The notes beneath the pieces were generated by a model, which made no database searches, was not told the DNA's origin, and saw only the letters and a program-made list of their open reading frames with translations. Below are positions 11,709 through 25,189 of a stretch of DNA of 64,000 nt, in pieces (within the stretch, counting starts at the first letter, position 1; every line of letters begins with the position of its first letter). The DNA lies in contig CM068367.1 of the NCBI GenBank assembly GCA_034769895.1, positions 708,196,885-708,260,884 on the forward strand, read 5' to 3'. The position numbers were made by a program, and so were the translations under genes. The stretch comes from Magicicada septendecula. Its lineage: Eukaryota; Arthropoda; Insecta; Hemiptera; Cicadidae.

Positions 11709-14700
11709 CCAGTCAACGAAGGGCAAAAAAGGACCTTAGCTAAAAATAATTCCAACAGTTTTGAAACTTGGCACACTTACTTAGAGGTACCTAGTGATGA
11801 ATGACACAAAAGTCCTGATGAATCGGAAGTGAGCTCTAGCGGCAGTGACGTGAAACATGTCACTTTTTTCGGTTTTTCCTTTTTATCTCGGAAAGTGTTG
11901 GTCCTGGCAAAACTATAGTCGTATATAAAAATAACCCTTATGAAATTTGCTACAAAATCGATCTTATAAATTTTTGTTGTATCTGTAATAGTTTTCTCGT
12001 AAAATCGTGTCGAATTTCAGGCAAATGTTACGCCCGCGGCGGGCCATCGCCACGCTAAAATAGTTCAAGCGCATCGTTCACAAATTATTCAATCTCCAAT
12101 AACTTTTGTTGTAACACAAGTATTTACATGGAACAAGTCTCAAATTGAAGAGCAAAGCCTACAGTTTTTGATTTAGTATATTAATGTTCATATAATTTGT
12201 TATTGTTAATTATAATAATACATATATATATATATATAAATTTACTAAAATGAACAAAAAACCTTAAATGCAAATATTTATAATAATACTTAATAAAATA
12301 TTGTTATATTGTAATAATTTGATAAGAACACCTTGTAGTATAAGATCATATTTTTTAAAAAAATTTCAAAGCAACCATTAAAAAAAAATGGTACTTTAAT
12401 TATTCAGAAATTTATGCACTTATAAAATTTTTTAAAAGTTCAAACTTAAAACGCGTGTATCTCGGCTAATTTTCAAGATATCAGTATTAAAGAAAAATCG
12501 ATTAAAAGCTTATTTAATGTACTTTAAGGATGTAAAAATCATTTTTTATTAATACATCATAGTTTTATTACACTTATTTATTTGTAAAGCGGGCCCCAAA
12601 AGTTGCCTTTTTTAAATATTTTATTAATAACTTTTTCATGCATTAGTTTTATAAGTTTAAATTTTAGGATTAACTATTATAGACTTTATACTATCGAGGT
12701 ATAGCAATACATTTATACCTGGGTGTATACATTTTGTATACAATGGATTTGAAATGTATGTATAACGCTGCTTGACCTCGAACATCTGCCGGCTGCAGCC
12801 GAGTCGCGCAACTAAACGGGTGGCAGCGCGCATGCGTCGAGTCTCCAGTAGTCGAGCATTCGTGCCATACAAACGAAAATAGAGTAAAACACGTGGTGAA
12901 TAAGTTTTTCGTGTGTGGTGAATAAGTTTTTCATTTCGTGGTGAATCAGTTTTTCAAAATTATTTTCATTTCGAAGAGCATTTCAGTATAAAGGTATATT
13001 TTAGTACAAATTTGATAGTTTTAATCACCTGTATTAATAAGCCTTAAGAGGTTATGTTTTTATTAATACATGTGACTAAACCATAACAACGATTTTGCAC
13101 ACACATAAATAAATAAATGTCCAGAGATATTCTCTTTTTAGTTCATGGAAATTATCTTGTAAGTAATTATCTATTTATAATTTGCGCAATATTTGAATAA
13201 AAATTGTAAAGAAAAAGTCTTGGATGGGCATCACATTATTGCCAAACAAAATTTAGTTAATTTTAGAATTAAGTATAATTATCAGGATCAATAATATAAT
13301 ATTGAATTAAGTATAATATGTATAATATTAAGTACTGTTTAATTAATACTGTTTCCATTTCTCCAGTGACTTCATTTAAAATTTGAACATATTCATTGAC
13401 AGGATTAATAGTATCACTTGATATTCCTATTTCTTCACTTACTTTTACTTTTCCTATATATAATATACATTAAGAATATTTTATGAAAAATTTTCATTAA
13501 CCATGTTGTAACCACACGGATTACTCCCTTATCAATATCTTTTCTAAACCCCACTGCTGGGTTCGCCAATTTATTACCCTTCAGGAATTACAGGTCTTTA
13601 TGCCTCACCTTGGATTTGTCAAATTACAAGACGGGTTTTAAATTAATTTATCCCTCTCTTTGTGTACATCAATTAGTAACACTTGTTAATTCTATTTCTA
13701 TATAAATAAAAACACATGGAATGGTATCTGGTAATAATAATAATAATAATAATATTGTATTTTTATTAAAAAAAAATTGCTATAGTCTATTTAGTGTAAC
13801 TATTAATATAATTTAGAAATCTCAGGGTCGATTCTCTCCTCTTTTGTTAATATTATTTTTAGGTTCTTTTGGCTGATATAAAGGTTCAGTGATTATAAAG
13901 AAAAACAAGTATAGAAAGTACATTACATTACAAACAATAACAATAATGAATAATATAAATTGAGTATTAATTATAATAATATATATACGTTACACAATGT
14001 ATCAGTTCAGTTCAGTTCACACAGCCTTCTGGTATCCGTGATGGAAATTTCCAATATCAGTTTGTTTATGTTGTCCAAATGAAGGAATCCACTTCTTTTG
14101 GTGATCAACAAATGTTTATCTTGTCACTTTCGTGGTCCGAAGCCTTCTGTTGGAATATTGTGATTGAAGTCCAGTGTCTTGTTATTAATTCAATCCAAGT
14201 GTAGTTGTTCTGTTTGTGTCATCAGTAAGATTTAAAGGCTGGTTTGTTAAGCTGTTTCTTTAATTACTTGAATCTTATTTCTGTTGTAGTTTGATATAAA
14301 GTTTTTTTTTTTACTTTCTATTATATTATTATTTTTTATAATATTCATATGTTTCTTGTATAAATATTTAGCTTGTTTTCAGAATCAAAAACTGTAGGCT
14401 TTGCTCTTTAATTTGAGACTTGTTCCATGTAAATATTTGTGTTACAACAAAAGTTATTGGAGATTGAATAATTTGTGAACGATGCGCTTGAACTATTTTA
14501 GCGTGGCGATGGCCCGCCGCGGGCGTAACATTTGCCTGAAATTCGACACGATTTTACGAGAAAACTATTACAGATACAACAAAAATTTATAAGATCGATT
14601 TTGTAGCAAATTTCATAAGTGTTATTTTTATATATGACTATATTTTTGCCAGGACCAACACTTTCCGAGATAAAAAGGAAAAACCGAAAAAAGTGACATG

Positions 14701-14837
14701 TTTCACGTCACTGCCGCTAGAGCTCACTTCCGATTTATCAGGACTTTTGTGTCATTCATCACTAGACACCTCTAAGTAAGTGTGCCAAGTTTCAAAACTG
14801 TTGAAATTATTTTTAGCTAAAAACCTATTTTGACTGG
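11709..14837. mobile_element. 3.1 kb DNA element with about 460 bp terminal inverted repeats, no transposase
   Basis: 11709-12173 and 14383-14837 are inverted copies, starting near CCAGTCAA and sharing TTAGCTAAAAATAAT, GGTTTTTCCTTTTTATCTCG, GCCCGCGGCGGGC and CTACAGTTTTTGATT. The arms appear well above 90% identical. The 2.2 kb interior holds no transposase. It has a GC-rich patch at 12760-12870, a three-fold repeat of about 22 bp at 12893-12955 containing GGTGAATAAGTTTTTC, and an AAT microsatellite near 13730-13760. It sits inside Jockey ORF1. A TAG triplet lies near each end but no clean target duplication was established. It is a non-autonomous long-TIR (foldback-like) element. Confidence 0.8.
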
Positions 14838-15240
14838 GCTAGAAGTTTCAACAGAGTAGAAGGCGAGGGGTGTTTTGTCTATTCTGTGTCTAACATTCAT
14901 TATATTTCGGACCGTGTGTCCTTTTTCCTGTAGTGCTTCTTTAATAAAGTGTATGCTGAAGCTAGCATGAATGTTTTGTATGACAACCTGGTATACTCGC
15001 TGGTCTTTAATTTGATATGTGGTAAATAATTTTTTCATCCTCGAGATGGATAATTTTCTGTAAGAATCTAGTGCAAAAGTGTTGATTTTCACCTTATTAT
15101 CATCGAACAATATAGTACTGCACCGTTCCGATTCTAAAATTTTTGTGAGGTTATTGATCATTTCATTGTAATTGACGACATCATGAAGGTACACAGGAGG
15201 AGGTCATCCGCGTTGTCTGTAGGTAACACCGTGAATCTGT
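14838..15240 (-). pseudogene. Jockey ORF1 (gag-like), 5' part with Pre-C2HC domain
   Basis: The minus frame contains PPVYLHDVVNYNEMINNLTK, then KVKINTFALDSYRKL, YQVVIQNIHASFSIHFIKEA and GHTVRNIMNVRHRIDKTPLAF. This is the diagnostic order of the Pre-C2HC region that precedes the zinc knuckles in ORF1 nucleic-acid-binding proteins of Jockey/X-element LINEs. A one-base frameshift near 15194 separates it from an upstream stretch FTVLPTDNADD that continues the family N-terminal region. The frame runs into the terminal repeat of the inserted element at about 14837. Confidence 0.8.
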
Positions 15241-17768
15241 TGTGTTCATTATGCTGGGTGTATGTTTCAGATGTGTTTACTGAAGACTGGCAAATTCTTT
15301 TTCATTTCTGCCTGGCTGTTGAAGGATTGTAGGATAGATGGTTACCAATTATTACAGTATACAAAGATAAACTGAAAGAGATGTGCACCTCCAGATGAGT
15401 AGTTTATGGCCTTGTGTTTGTGTTGTATAGAGAAACAGGTACAGACAACCACAAGCTGTAAACAGACACATAGTCATACACGAACAAGCAGATGAAAGTA
15501 CGGCCCCCTGGCCAAAAGCATGGATTTGACCGAATTTCAGATAAACCTTCTGTTGATATTTCTGTTACAGCAATAACAGATATAATTCTATATAATAATA
15601 AGCGTATCAATAATCTTAGATAACAGCACGTGACAGAACAACCGCACTGATCAGCTGCTCATACAAGACTGTAGTATTATTGGTACAAGACATACTGAGT
15701 ATTATTGGTATTATTTACAAGATATAAGTATGGATATCTTTGAATGGCTAAAAAGGGGAGTGATGGCATGTCTAGCACACGTGTTTCTAGAACATTGGTG
15801 ACTCAACCTGCTTGTAAGGTTCTGTCATGTGCTATCAACTGTTTTTTAAACATATTTACAAATAACTGGAACACTCAGACTACAACAAGATAATAACATA
15901 AACGTTTTGATGCAGCCAGCAGGTGTATACATTGTGCATTTCGTTTTGCAACAGGATAGGCTCAGGGGGCTAGTTTGGGGTCTATACATGTGGTAAAGGA
16001 AGTACAATACAAACAATATTTCATACCCTATTTTCAAACATTTTATTGTAAAAAATTATAGTTTTCATAAAGTATCTATATTTAAAATGTTTAAATCTTT
16101 TTACTAAAAAACTAAATAGTTTTTCCCATTTATCTTTTTATAAAACGTTATTCATAAAATATTACAATTATGTCATGGATATAAATAGAATACGTAATTT
16201 GATGAAATGTATTTTGTAAATGCATAAGTAAAACATAGCATAAGAATCTGAATTACAATAATAATCATTAACTGTTTACTAAATAAATCATATAAACAAT
16301 ATTTGAGCAAGTAAAATTTACTGTATGCTATTTAACACATTAAGCATAAATAGTACTTATTAACTTTGGTTGATCACAGAATGAAATGTTAATGGACATT
16401 TTTATTTGTATTGTAATGTTTTTTTTATTATGCTTATTCCATAACACACTTTATACATGATCATTTAAGGCTGGGGCTTTAATTACATGCCCTCCTGATT
16501 CTGTAACAATATTTATTACATCTTGATATATATAAGTAAACTATATGTTGTAAAATATATCACATAGTATATGGTACCAAAACATGTACTGCAGAGGGTA
16601 GATAAACCTGTGGTTAGTGTGCAGTTACTATTCTGATATTTTTCCCAAACAACATTAAATGTACATATTATTACTGCAGTGTAGCCTGACCTATGGCCAC
16701 CTTGCACTGTGCCGTAGGAAAAAAGGAGGGAACTTGTAACCTACAATTAAATAATATGCTAGTGCCATTTAGTTATGAATCAGTATAAATGACAATACTA
16801 AATAAACAGTAATTTAGTTAAGCGAAATAATACTTCACTTCCATGCATCACAGAAAAGAAGAAAATCTCTTTTATAGCATGGATATGTGAAACTGAAATT
16901 TTTATGCATTTGAAATTAATTATATTTTGAATACTAGTAGCAGCTTTGGCAGAGATAAATCTGTGTTAGATATACTAAGATTGTATCCTGTAATATAAAA
17001 TCTTAGTAATGTCAGGAGTCCACAATAATATTAACAATTAATACACAGTACACGCATTTACCTGTATGTTATTGTATCATTAGTGATTTTGTGTTTTACA
17101 CGAGTTCAGTTATTATAAATAAACTAGTAGAAAATACAATCAAATTCCTGTTACAGAAGCAACACAGAAGAAGTATTTCACAGATAATGTTAATAAGTAG
17201 TATGAAATAACATTGATTTCACTTTACACAGTGGAGATATAATTTTATAATGAAAATTAATGATTATTGTAAAATGTTACACTTTGAAATGATGTAAAAG
17301 TAGCACATGTACATGTTAGTGTGCATGTGCATGTAATTATATTTTACATAATGTATCTGATATTAAATGTTTCATATTGAAAACATAATTACAAAATTAC
17401 TTGTAGTGATTTGCATCCTTAAGACTAATTCTGAATGATAGTCTAATGTTGATCTAACATTTATTACTCAACTCTAAAGATGACATATTACAGTAAGTAT
17501 ATTTCATGGTGGGGGGGGGGTACTATAGAGGAGTAGAATAACATTTTATTTAAATAGATCTTATTACTATATACTATATTACTAAACTTGCTAAAAATTG
17601 TGTTAGTTATTGTCTAGTACAGTATTTATGGGTTAATGTGTAACAGGATTTTTATTTTTCACATATTGCTATGTGGAAAACAGTAATAAAGACATAAAAT
17701 AGTAAATAAATCTAATGAACTATTGATTCTGCCATGATAGATGTTGAGTGATTAAAATGCATGCGTGG

Positions 17769-17770
<2 letters not shown>

Positions 17771-17838
<68 letters not shown>
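17771..17838. repeat. (GT)34 microsatellite
   Basis: An uninterrupted GT dinucleotide run of about 68 bp followed by GAGAGAGGGG. A long pure run of this kind is likely to vary in length. Confidence 0.98.
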
Positions 17839-17845
<7 letters not shown>

Positions 17846-20373
17846 GGGTGCAGGGGGATTTGCTTTCAAAGTAATTAAATTAAATACTTACACAGTTACT
17901 GTTTAAAATTTTGTAGCACCGTGGAATAAAAATGATTTCTAGTATCAAGTGATTCAGAAATTGCCTATAAGTAATTGTTCTTAGCAGTTAAATTTATCAC
18001 TAAATTTCATTGGTATATTGGAGTACACTAGGCTATGTTACTATATCAATTTCGTTTTAATGAGAATTATGGGATTATTTTGAGATACTGTTTTAAGTAA
18101 ATGTCTCAAGAGTAACAGACACATATACACTTAACATGTAACTAGTTTAAATAGAACAATTTTTGGTATGTTAGCATTAAATACTGCCATGTATACTGCA
18201 GTAATCAGTTCAAAATACCACCACTGAATACTAATTTTTTATTATAAATCCCATGTTAGTGTGTGCGTTGTCTATTTAGCATGTAATGCTGTCTACACTC
18301 TGAATGCTTAATTTCAAAGTTAATAGGCTGATTTTGTTATTTTTACATACAAACTGTGCACATGTTCTCATTTCCCGGATTTAACAAAACTTTTTTAGCA
18401 ACACAGTAGTAATAGTTAGTCAGTTTTATTTAATGATTAAATTTCTTTTACTAGCGATACAAGAGATAAAACAAATAAAAATACCAGAAGCAGATTCACA
18501 CACTTGCAAGCAAGTACTTAATGTTTATATATGTCTCTGTCAATTGCGCTTACTTATGGGAAGGGAGGAGTAAGTTATATTCCTTACTTCACTACACATG
18601 TACAGAAGATTAGAAAGTGAGGTTTTTAAGCTTTCAGTATATTTCCAACAAAATTTTAGAATGGAGGGATAATAAATTTCCATCTGGTACCCAGGGATGG
18701 AGTATAGCAATTTTCAGACACTCATTCTTATTGACCAGAAAAATATTGGTAATGTTGAAAGTAAAATTTATAACCAATAAAATTAGCCAATATCAGAATG
18801 AGATATGTGTTGGACTTGTGTTAGAAATGGCAAGGATTGAAATAAAAATCTAACCAACTTTAGTAAACAATTCTGTTGGCAATACATTTTTGGCACAACA
18901 GTATGTAATGGCCAGGATGCAACTTCCATAAAAACAAATGTGCTTCTTGTACATTGACTGTGTTATGACAGATTTTCAAGTGCTTATATTCTAAAGGTAA
19001 TGAATTGACTTTTCGTAATATATTGACATTTAGTCGATCGATTATAATGTGGTTACTAATTTACCTGAAAGACAGCAAGTACAATAACCATTATATGATA
19101 AATCTATAAATAATTGTAGTCATTGTAAATATAGAACTCAATCATGGTAGGCTTTTGTAACAGATAACTTTCAAACATTTTGTCAGAGCTACACTAGTTA
19201 ACATGGCAACAATGATTGTTGCTAATGAGGTGACTGTAAGCTGACATCTGACCTCATGAGAACACAATGAGGATATAAAAAGAAGAGAAATACAATTAAA
19301 TTCTGCGAAATATTAATAATGTTGTTGAAACATTATTAAATATTTGACAAGAGTGATGACAATTAAAAAATTCATAAACTTTTTTTGAAATAACTGACAC
19401 GATCTTTTACACGGCAGGTTTTTGGCAGTAGAATTAACTGAAAAGTTCTGTCATATATGTATTATTTGGTTAAAAACCGTGAATGATAGTACTACAATTA
19501 ATTACCACCCCTTTTATAAATTTGTGGGTAAAAAATAATTTTATAAAGAATTTTTTAACACAGTAAAACTGGTTGTAAATTACATTATCATTTTCAACAA
19601 AACTTACAGTTTGTTAAATACTTAGCAGTAATGAAAATACAATTCTTCAGACATTTAATTTACAGATTTAAGGTAAAACTAGATTTTTCTTGTTTTTAAA
19701 AAGCCTTGTAGGTTTAGATCATATTAGTAATTATTTCTGTAATTCTGTGGAGTGTGCTTTACTTTTCCCATTTCTTTTTTACATATTTTTCTTTGAAGTA
19801 CCATACATTGGCATGGACCATATTTTTGTGGTCCCCTTTTACCTTTTTATACTCTAGTATAGACCACTGTATTTATAAAATAAAATATGAAGATGTTTGT
19901 TCTTAGGTTCTGACACGTTAAACAATGATATTCAGATGTATATCTGATGAATACATTTTTCATATTATATGTATGTTAAACAGAGCAAGTTTTGTGAGGT
20001 TTTTATTGTGATACCACAGAATACAACTTCAAAATTAATTTGTACTATTCCTGTGCTGTAAAGACTTAATTTAAAACTTGTTGACTTTGTAGAATTCTTT
20101 CACAACTTAGTGAATACATGGGATGAATTCTACACGTATGAAACACATTGTTAGGAAACAAAAAAATTTAACAAATAGTACTTAGACTACTTTAGAGGGG
20201 AAATAGTACTTGCGTATTCTTTCATACTCCCAAAATAATTTGTCTTTCTTACTTTTTTCTTTAAAACAGGTTTTTCCTGTTTTGTTTACAACACTAACTT
20301 AAATGATTATTTATTAAATGTGTTGAATTTCTCAGTATATTTATGTCTAAAAATCACCTATCGAAAATACAAA

Positions 20374-20420
20374 AACTGACGAGATGCTCCAACATAAGCT
20401 TTGTGAAACGTTGGGTGCAT
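20374..20420 (+). other. Stem-loop with hammerhead-like words
   Basis: CTGACGAG is followed 22 bases later by GTGAAACG, and ATGCTCCAAC pairs with the downstream GTTGGGTGCAT to enclose them. This resembles Penelope-type tails, but no canonical stem II forms, so the call is weak. Confidence 0.2.
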
Positions 20421-21650
20421 TTTATTGTTGGCTGTATAATGTCTAGTACAAGTAGACTAAAGATGATTATTACATACAACTAAGTACAAACAATAAAATT
20501 ACACTTACATATCTATAAAATAAAAAATTAAAACATACAATACTGAAGACTTGTCATGTACTACTGACATTTTTCTATTTGTTGGATATAACTTAAGTAT
20601 ACCAACAAATGTAATATAATTATAGCATCCTTATATATTATTAAGTTCAAAAGTATAATAATAATAATTTCATTATAATTGATATATTTTCAATAGCTGA
20701 AAATTAATAAACAGTTGTAAAGTTTATCCATCTACATGAAACTAAAAATAAAATACAAAGATAATTAAATTAAGTTATACTCGGGTAAACCTAAATAATT
20801 TTAATGCCACAATACAAGCACACAACAACAATCACAGTTACATAACAGCATGACCAATACAAAATAAATATTCATTTATACTTACGTTCACGTTTAATTA
20901 TTTATAAATGCATGACATAATTAACCAGTCTTTTATTTACTAATAGCAAGTAATTATCATTTACATAAAAATAATTTTTTATTCAGCAATAAAATTTATT
21001 TGCAAAGAATCCAAAATGTGCTTTATAAGAGCATTCTGTTTAATCGAATGAATATGTTAGCTAACATAGCATATTCTGAACAACAGGATTTGATTTTAAA
21101 AATGGTACAGGAATATGCAATACTTTAATTACCTTTAGCAAAAGTGAGAAATATATACATTTTTGATGAAATTCAAATACATTATCACAAAAAGGTGAAT
21201 AAGCCCACACAAAATTGATGTTTATTTTAATGTATATCTCTAAGAATGAATAGTATGTAAAAATTATAATAAACTGTGTAAACTAACAAATCAGTATTAA
21301 TAGTTGCATCAAATGTGAAGATATAAAGGAAACTCAAATTGACTAAAACCCAAAACTGAATACACACATGAAACACATACTACTTGAACTATAACGGTAA
21401 ACTTGGGGAGATATTTACTGCTTGAAACAGGTGTGTACAAATTACAAAATTTTTGAAGTAAAGTTTTAAAATAGAAAACACTTTCAGTTACTGTATGAAT
21501 AGCTTAATAATCGATGTAATTATCCATTTGTCGCTGATAAGATCAGAAAATGTTGACATATCAGTCATAATGGTTATACAAAAGCCTATAAACTACAAGC
21601 ATCTTTGTAGTGTGTGTTACTTATTTCATGCTTTACTATAAAATAAGTAA

Positions 21651-23170
21651 ATAGTAAGATTTGGTCTTAGTTTTTACATAAGCTAATGAAAAGTGAGTAA
21701 TAAACTGCCAAGTAATAAGTGCAAGGTATTAAAAATATCTTTACAATTATTATCTGACATAGATACCTTTTGGTAAAATCTTTACCAAAAATCTTTTGGT
21801 AACAACACAATGGAAGTCATAATTTGTAAGATTGAAAGAAACTGCCCAAGGCACAATATGTTGTAATAAATTAAAAAAAAATGTAAATCTTACTAAAGAG
21901 GAAGATTTTGTAGAAAATTTTCTTATGAAAATATGAAAGCTATTTTTATATCATTAACATTCATTATTGCATTTACCTGTAGATTTGTTACATTTATCAA
22001 ACCTATACCCACACAAAGATTGCTTTTGTTAATGTTAGTTACCTCATCACAATTAAGTTGAGATCTTCAAGAAAGCCATTCCAGTTTAGTACGAATTTGT
22101 TTAATAAAATATGGCACTATAAGATATTACTTGCTACTGCTAAGTACAAGTGCTACATAAATGTGTACACAAACATATTTGATAGTAAATACATAATAAT
22201 CTCATAACAGAATACATGACTTGCTTATCATAGCTGTTCTGCCTGACATTTCAAGTGTGGATTTCAAGACATTTAAAACGTAAGTAATATATTGCATTAA
22301 TTTATTTACTGTAACAGTTTCCATCACATCTGTAGACTTTATTCAGTAGCTTTATATAAAAAATATTACATGAACATTTTTTAAATGACAGTTGAAGTTC
22401 AATGAGAGTGTAATACCTTTTGTTGACTTTTTTGTATAACCTTCTATATGACGAAACATTTCCTATTAATTACTATTTATTCCTGAAACTGTACATATGT
22501 CATGAATATGAAGAATTACATTTTGTGGCCAGCTTTCTAAATCTTTACTTAAAAATACTTATTCATATACAGCTACTATATATATGACACAGTTGAACTA
22601 AGTTTCATCGGTTATTGTGTATACAGAAAATTATAAGTCATATCATTTCTAACTTAATCTGCATACACTACACAGCATATGTGCTGTATACAAAATGTGT
22701 CAAATGTAAGTATAAAGTAACAAATTACATTTTTATACATTAAATACAGTTATAATAAGTTGCTTGATGATAATGATTATCAAATGTGTATTTCTGTAAA
22801 GTCACTTATGGTCCATGCTGTATTACTACATCTCAGAAATACCTGATTCCATATACATACCTCATATTTAATTCAAAAAAATTTTAACAGTTCTTTGTAA
22901 AATTTAACAGGGAAAAGTGTATTGCCTTTATATAATGTACGTGTGTATTCACACAAATGTGCATGCACACTTGTGTGAATACACACACACAAAGAATGAA
23001 AAAAAAACAATAAATGATAAGTGTGATTACAAGACAGTGAGTTTATGACTGTTTAATTAAAGAGAAAGTAAATAGTGAAATTTAGCCTTTCAATTTTTGT
23101 ATAAGCTAAAGTAAAGTGAGAAATAAAATGCCAAGTAACAAAGTGCAAGGAATTCACAATATCTTTTACA
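21651..23170 (+). repeat. Degenerate direct repeat of about 100 bp (21651-21745 and 23075-23170)
   Basis: The two segments share, in order, AAGTAAATAGT, ATAAGCTAA, AAAGTGAG, TAATAAACTGCCAAGTAA or its close variant, GTGCAAGG, and ATATCTTT-like ends. They lie about 1.4 kb apart in the same orientation. No coding potential is seen. They may be old copies of one element or a local duplication. Confidence 0.6.
22941..22986. repeat. 46 bp near-perfect palindrome
   Basis: GTGTGTATTCACACAAATGT, a central GCATGC, and the reverse complement of the left arm with one mismatch. There is no spacer beyond the central palindrome, so a cruciform or hairpin is possible. A CA run follows directly. Confidence 0.9.
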
Positions 23171-23697
23171 AACGATATTGATTGATGACTCGACTCGTTG
23201 GGCACTTGGTGAAACATATTACTTCTAAGGTCTTAAAAACATACAAACACTTGGTACAGTCTGGCAACTTTATCTGAGTCCCCGGAAGAAATTCGAAGCT
23301 GAAGAGCCTCCCTGCGCCCTTCCAGTCCACATGTTACTCGAGCCACTCTATTTGTTGCCGCACAAGCCAATAGGAGCTCGTTTCATGTGCTGTTCATGCA
23401 GCGCTGTCGGATACTACAATATGTTCATTCCATTCCAAGTCGTCCCACGGTAAAGGTCCGTAAGGCGAGCATTGTGGCATTCTTGTGGCTACATCACGCT
23501 CTGGTGTTGATTTACGGCAGTCTGACAACACTGCAGGCCAGGCGCTGGGTGTGACGTGCTGATGTGTTTCCAACGATGTGCTGATGTGTTCTCTCTCACT
23601 CCAAAGTAGGGTTACTCCCTCCCCACAGACGCGGAGCTAGCGCTGCCAGCCAGGGCTTCAGAAAGAGTTGCCAAGCTTTAAGTTGCACAGTTTATTA

Positions 23698-25026
23698 CGA
23701 GGGATGTCCAGAGAGTAAGAATACAACACTTGTTAAAAATCGAAAAATGAATATATTTAAATGAAATTTACAGGGTATGTGCCAAAATATGTTATCATTT
23801 CTCCACATAATCGCCGTTGAGGTCAATGCACTTTTGAAGCCTGGGCACCAGCTTTTGTATACCCTCGTCGTATACCTTCCGCTCCACCTCCTTAAGCCAC
23901 TTTTTCACAGTCTCCATGACCTCCTCATCGTCCGAAAATCGCTGTCCACCCAAGAACTTCAATTTGGTGAAAAGATGGTAATCCGAGGGTGCCAGGTCCG
24001 GGGATTAGGGTGGGTGAGTCACAATGTCCCATCCAAACGACACGAGCAGGTCCTGAGTGAGCCGGGCGGTATGGGGTCTGGCGTTGTCATGAAGGAGTGA
24101 CACCACGAGTCAGCATGCCCCTCCTTTTGTCTTTGATGTTTTGTTTCAACTTCTTTAGGGTCTCACAATATGCAGCACCATTGATGGTGGTCCCTTTGGG
24201 CATGAAATCGACCAACAAGATCCCGTTCCGGTCCCAAAAGACGGATGCCATGATTTTCCTCTATGAAGACAACTTTGAATTTTTTGGATGTTGGCGAATG
24301 GGTATGGCGCCACTGCAGAGACTGTCTTTTTGACTCAGGAGTATAGTGACACCCACGTTTCGTCCCCAGTCACAATTGAGTCGAGAAAGGATTCACCCTC
24401 AGTTTGAAAACGTTCAAGAAATTCGCGTGCGGCCGAAACGCGATTTTCGCGGTGTTCCAGAGTCAACATTTTTGGCACCCACCGTGCACACAACTTCCTA
24501 AACCCAAGTGTTTCTGGCATGATTTCACCCAGGAGACTTCGTGAAACGTGTGGAAAACTTTCTTTAAGGGTGTCAAGAGTCACACGACTATCATCGCGCA
24601 CTTTTTTTTCAACCTGCTGCACAAGCTCTTCTGAAATGACAGACGGTCTCCTACTCCTTTCTTCGTTGTGGGTGTCGGTACGGCCTTCCTTAAATAACCT
24701 AACCCACTTGGTAACATTCTGACGATTCATTACCTCGGATCCGTAGGTTTCCACAAGCTGGCGATGGATACTGGCCGCCGATTCATTGCACAACGTGAGG
24801 AAACGAATGACTGAGCGAATCTCACACCTGCGGTACGTGGAGCAAACGGGGGACAAACTGGTTGACGTGTTAAGCTGCTGCAACGACATTTCGTAACGGA
24901 CTGAGGCGCTCGATGTCTCATTTTGACCGTTAAGAACCCGTCTACACGTCACGGGTGCCAACTTTGAAAAAAAAATTCCCTATGTCGTACGCAGCCCTTG
25001 TATTCTTACTTTCTGGACGTCCCTCG
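23698..25026 (-). mobile_element. mariner transposon, 1329 bp
   Basis: Flanked by TA at 23696-23697 and 25027-25028. Terminal inverted repeats of about 28 bp begin CGAGGGATGTCCAGAGAGTA on the left and CGAGGGACGTCCAGAAAGTA on the right (inverted). The length is normal for mariner. The transposase is read on the minus strand and is broken. The right end abuts a separate 49 bp hairpin (25031-25189). Confidence 0.95.
23790..24961 (-). pseudogene. mariner transposase, disrupted
   Basis: The longest open part (24335-24961) begins at a TTG; the first in-frame ATG is at about 24889. It covers the N-terminal helix-turn-helix region (SVIRFLTLCNESAASIHRQL, NRQNVTKWVRLFKEGRTDTH) and the linker to FRKLCARWVPKMLT. 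The first catalytic Asp is in TGDETWV. After a frameshift near 24335 the frame continues with WDRNGILLVDFMPKGTTING, the second Asp in LLHDNARPHTA, and SPDLAPSDYHLF with the third Asp; in the latter HPPYSP is altered to HPP-stop-SP. The C-terminus KKWLKEVERKVYDEG is near 23850. The DD34D triad is recognisable, but frameshifts and stops rule out a functional enzyme. Confidence 0.9.
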
Positions 25027-25030
25027 TATT

Positions 25031-25189
25031 TACCTCTGACAATTGTTTCAGCCTATTAAGCTATTCTCAAAGAGGTCATAAAACCAACTAAATCCTTAAC
25101 ACTTGTTCATCACCTTCACTTTCTTTGTTTAATTGTTTCTATGATCTCTTTGAGAATAGCTTAATAGGCCGAAACAATTGTCAGAGGTA
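25031..25189. repeat. Hairpin: 49 bp inverted repeat with 61 bp loop
   Basis: 25031-25079 and 25141-25189 are inverted copies matching at 47 of 49 positions (start TACCTCTGACAATTGTTTC). It starts two bases after the mariner TA duplication. This could be a small MITE or part of the target element. Confidence 0.85.

Larger units (their letters stand above)
8690..15270 (-). mobile_element. Jockey-type non-LTR retrotransposon with two nested insertions
   Basis: Minus-strand homology runs through ORF1 (15240 to 11490), endonuclease (11240 to 9990) and reverse transcriptase (9930 to 8690). ORF1 is broken by a long-TIR element (about 11709-14837) and the start of ORF2 by a TTAA-flanked MITE (10651-11180). 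Without these two insertions the LINE would be about 2.9 kb. Several frameshifts and stops are also present, so it is dead. The 5' boundary is not defined. Confidence 0.85.
15300..23225. other. Long AT-rich, element-poor region without recognised genes
   Basis: Nearly 8 kb with no transposon protein, no long ORF and no exon that I could support. Base composition is even and AT-rich. This is compatible with a long intron, 3' UTR or plain intergenic DNA. Separate entries cover the GT microsatellite, a 46 bp palindrome and a degenerate direct repeat. A G-run lies at about 17511-17520. Confidence 0.5.

Noticed and set aside
12657-12872. Minus-strand ORF with an Arg-rich stretch in the long-TIR element
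   Set aside because: Short, unsupported and in the GC-rich patch; no transposase motif.
24519-24921. Alternative ORFs on both strands inside mariner
   Set aside because: Out-of-frame shadows of the transposase coding sequence.
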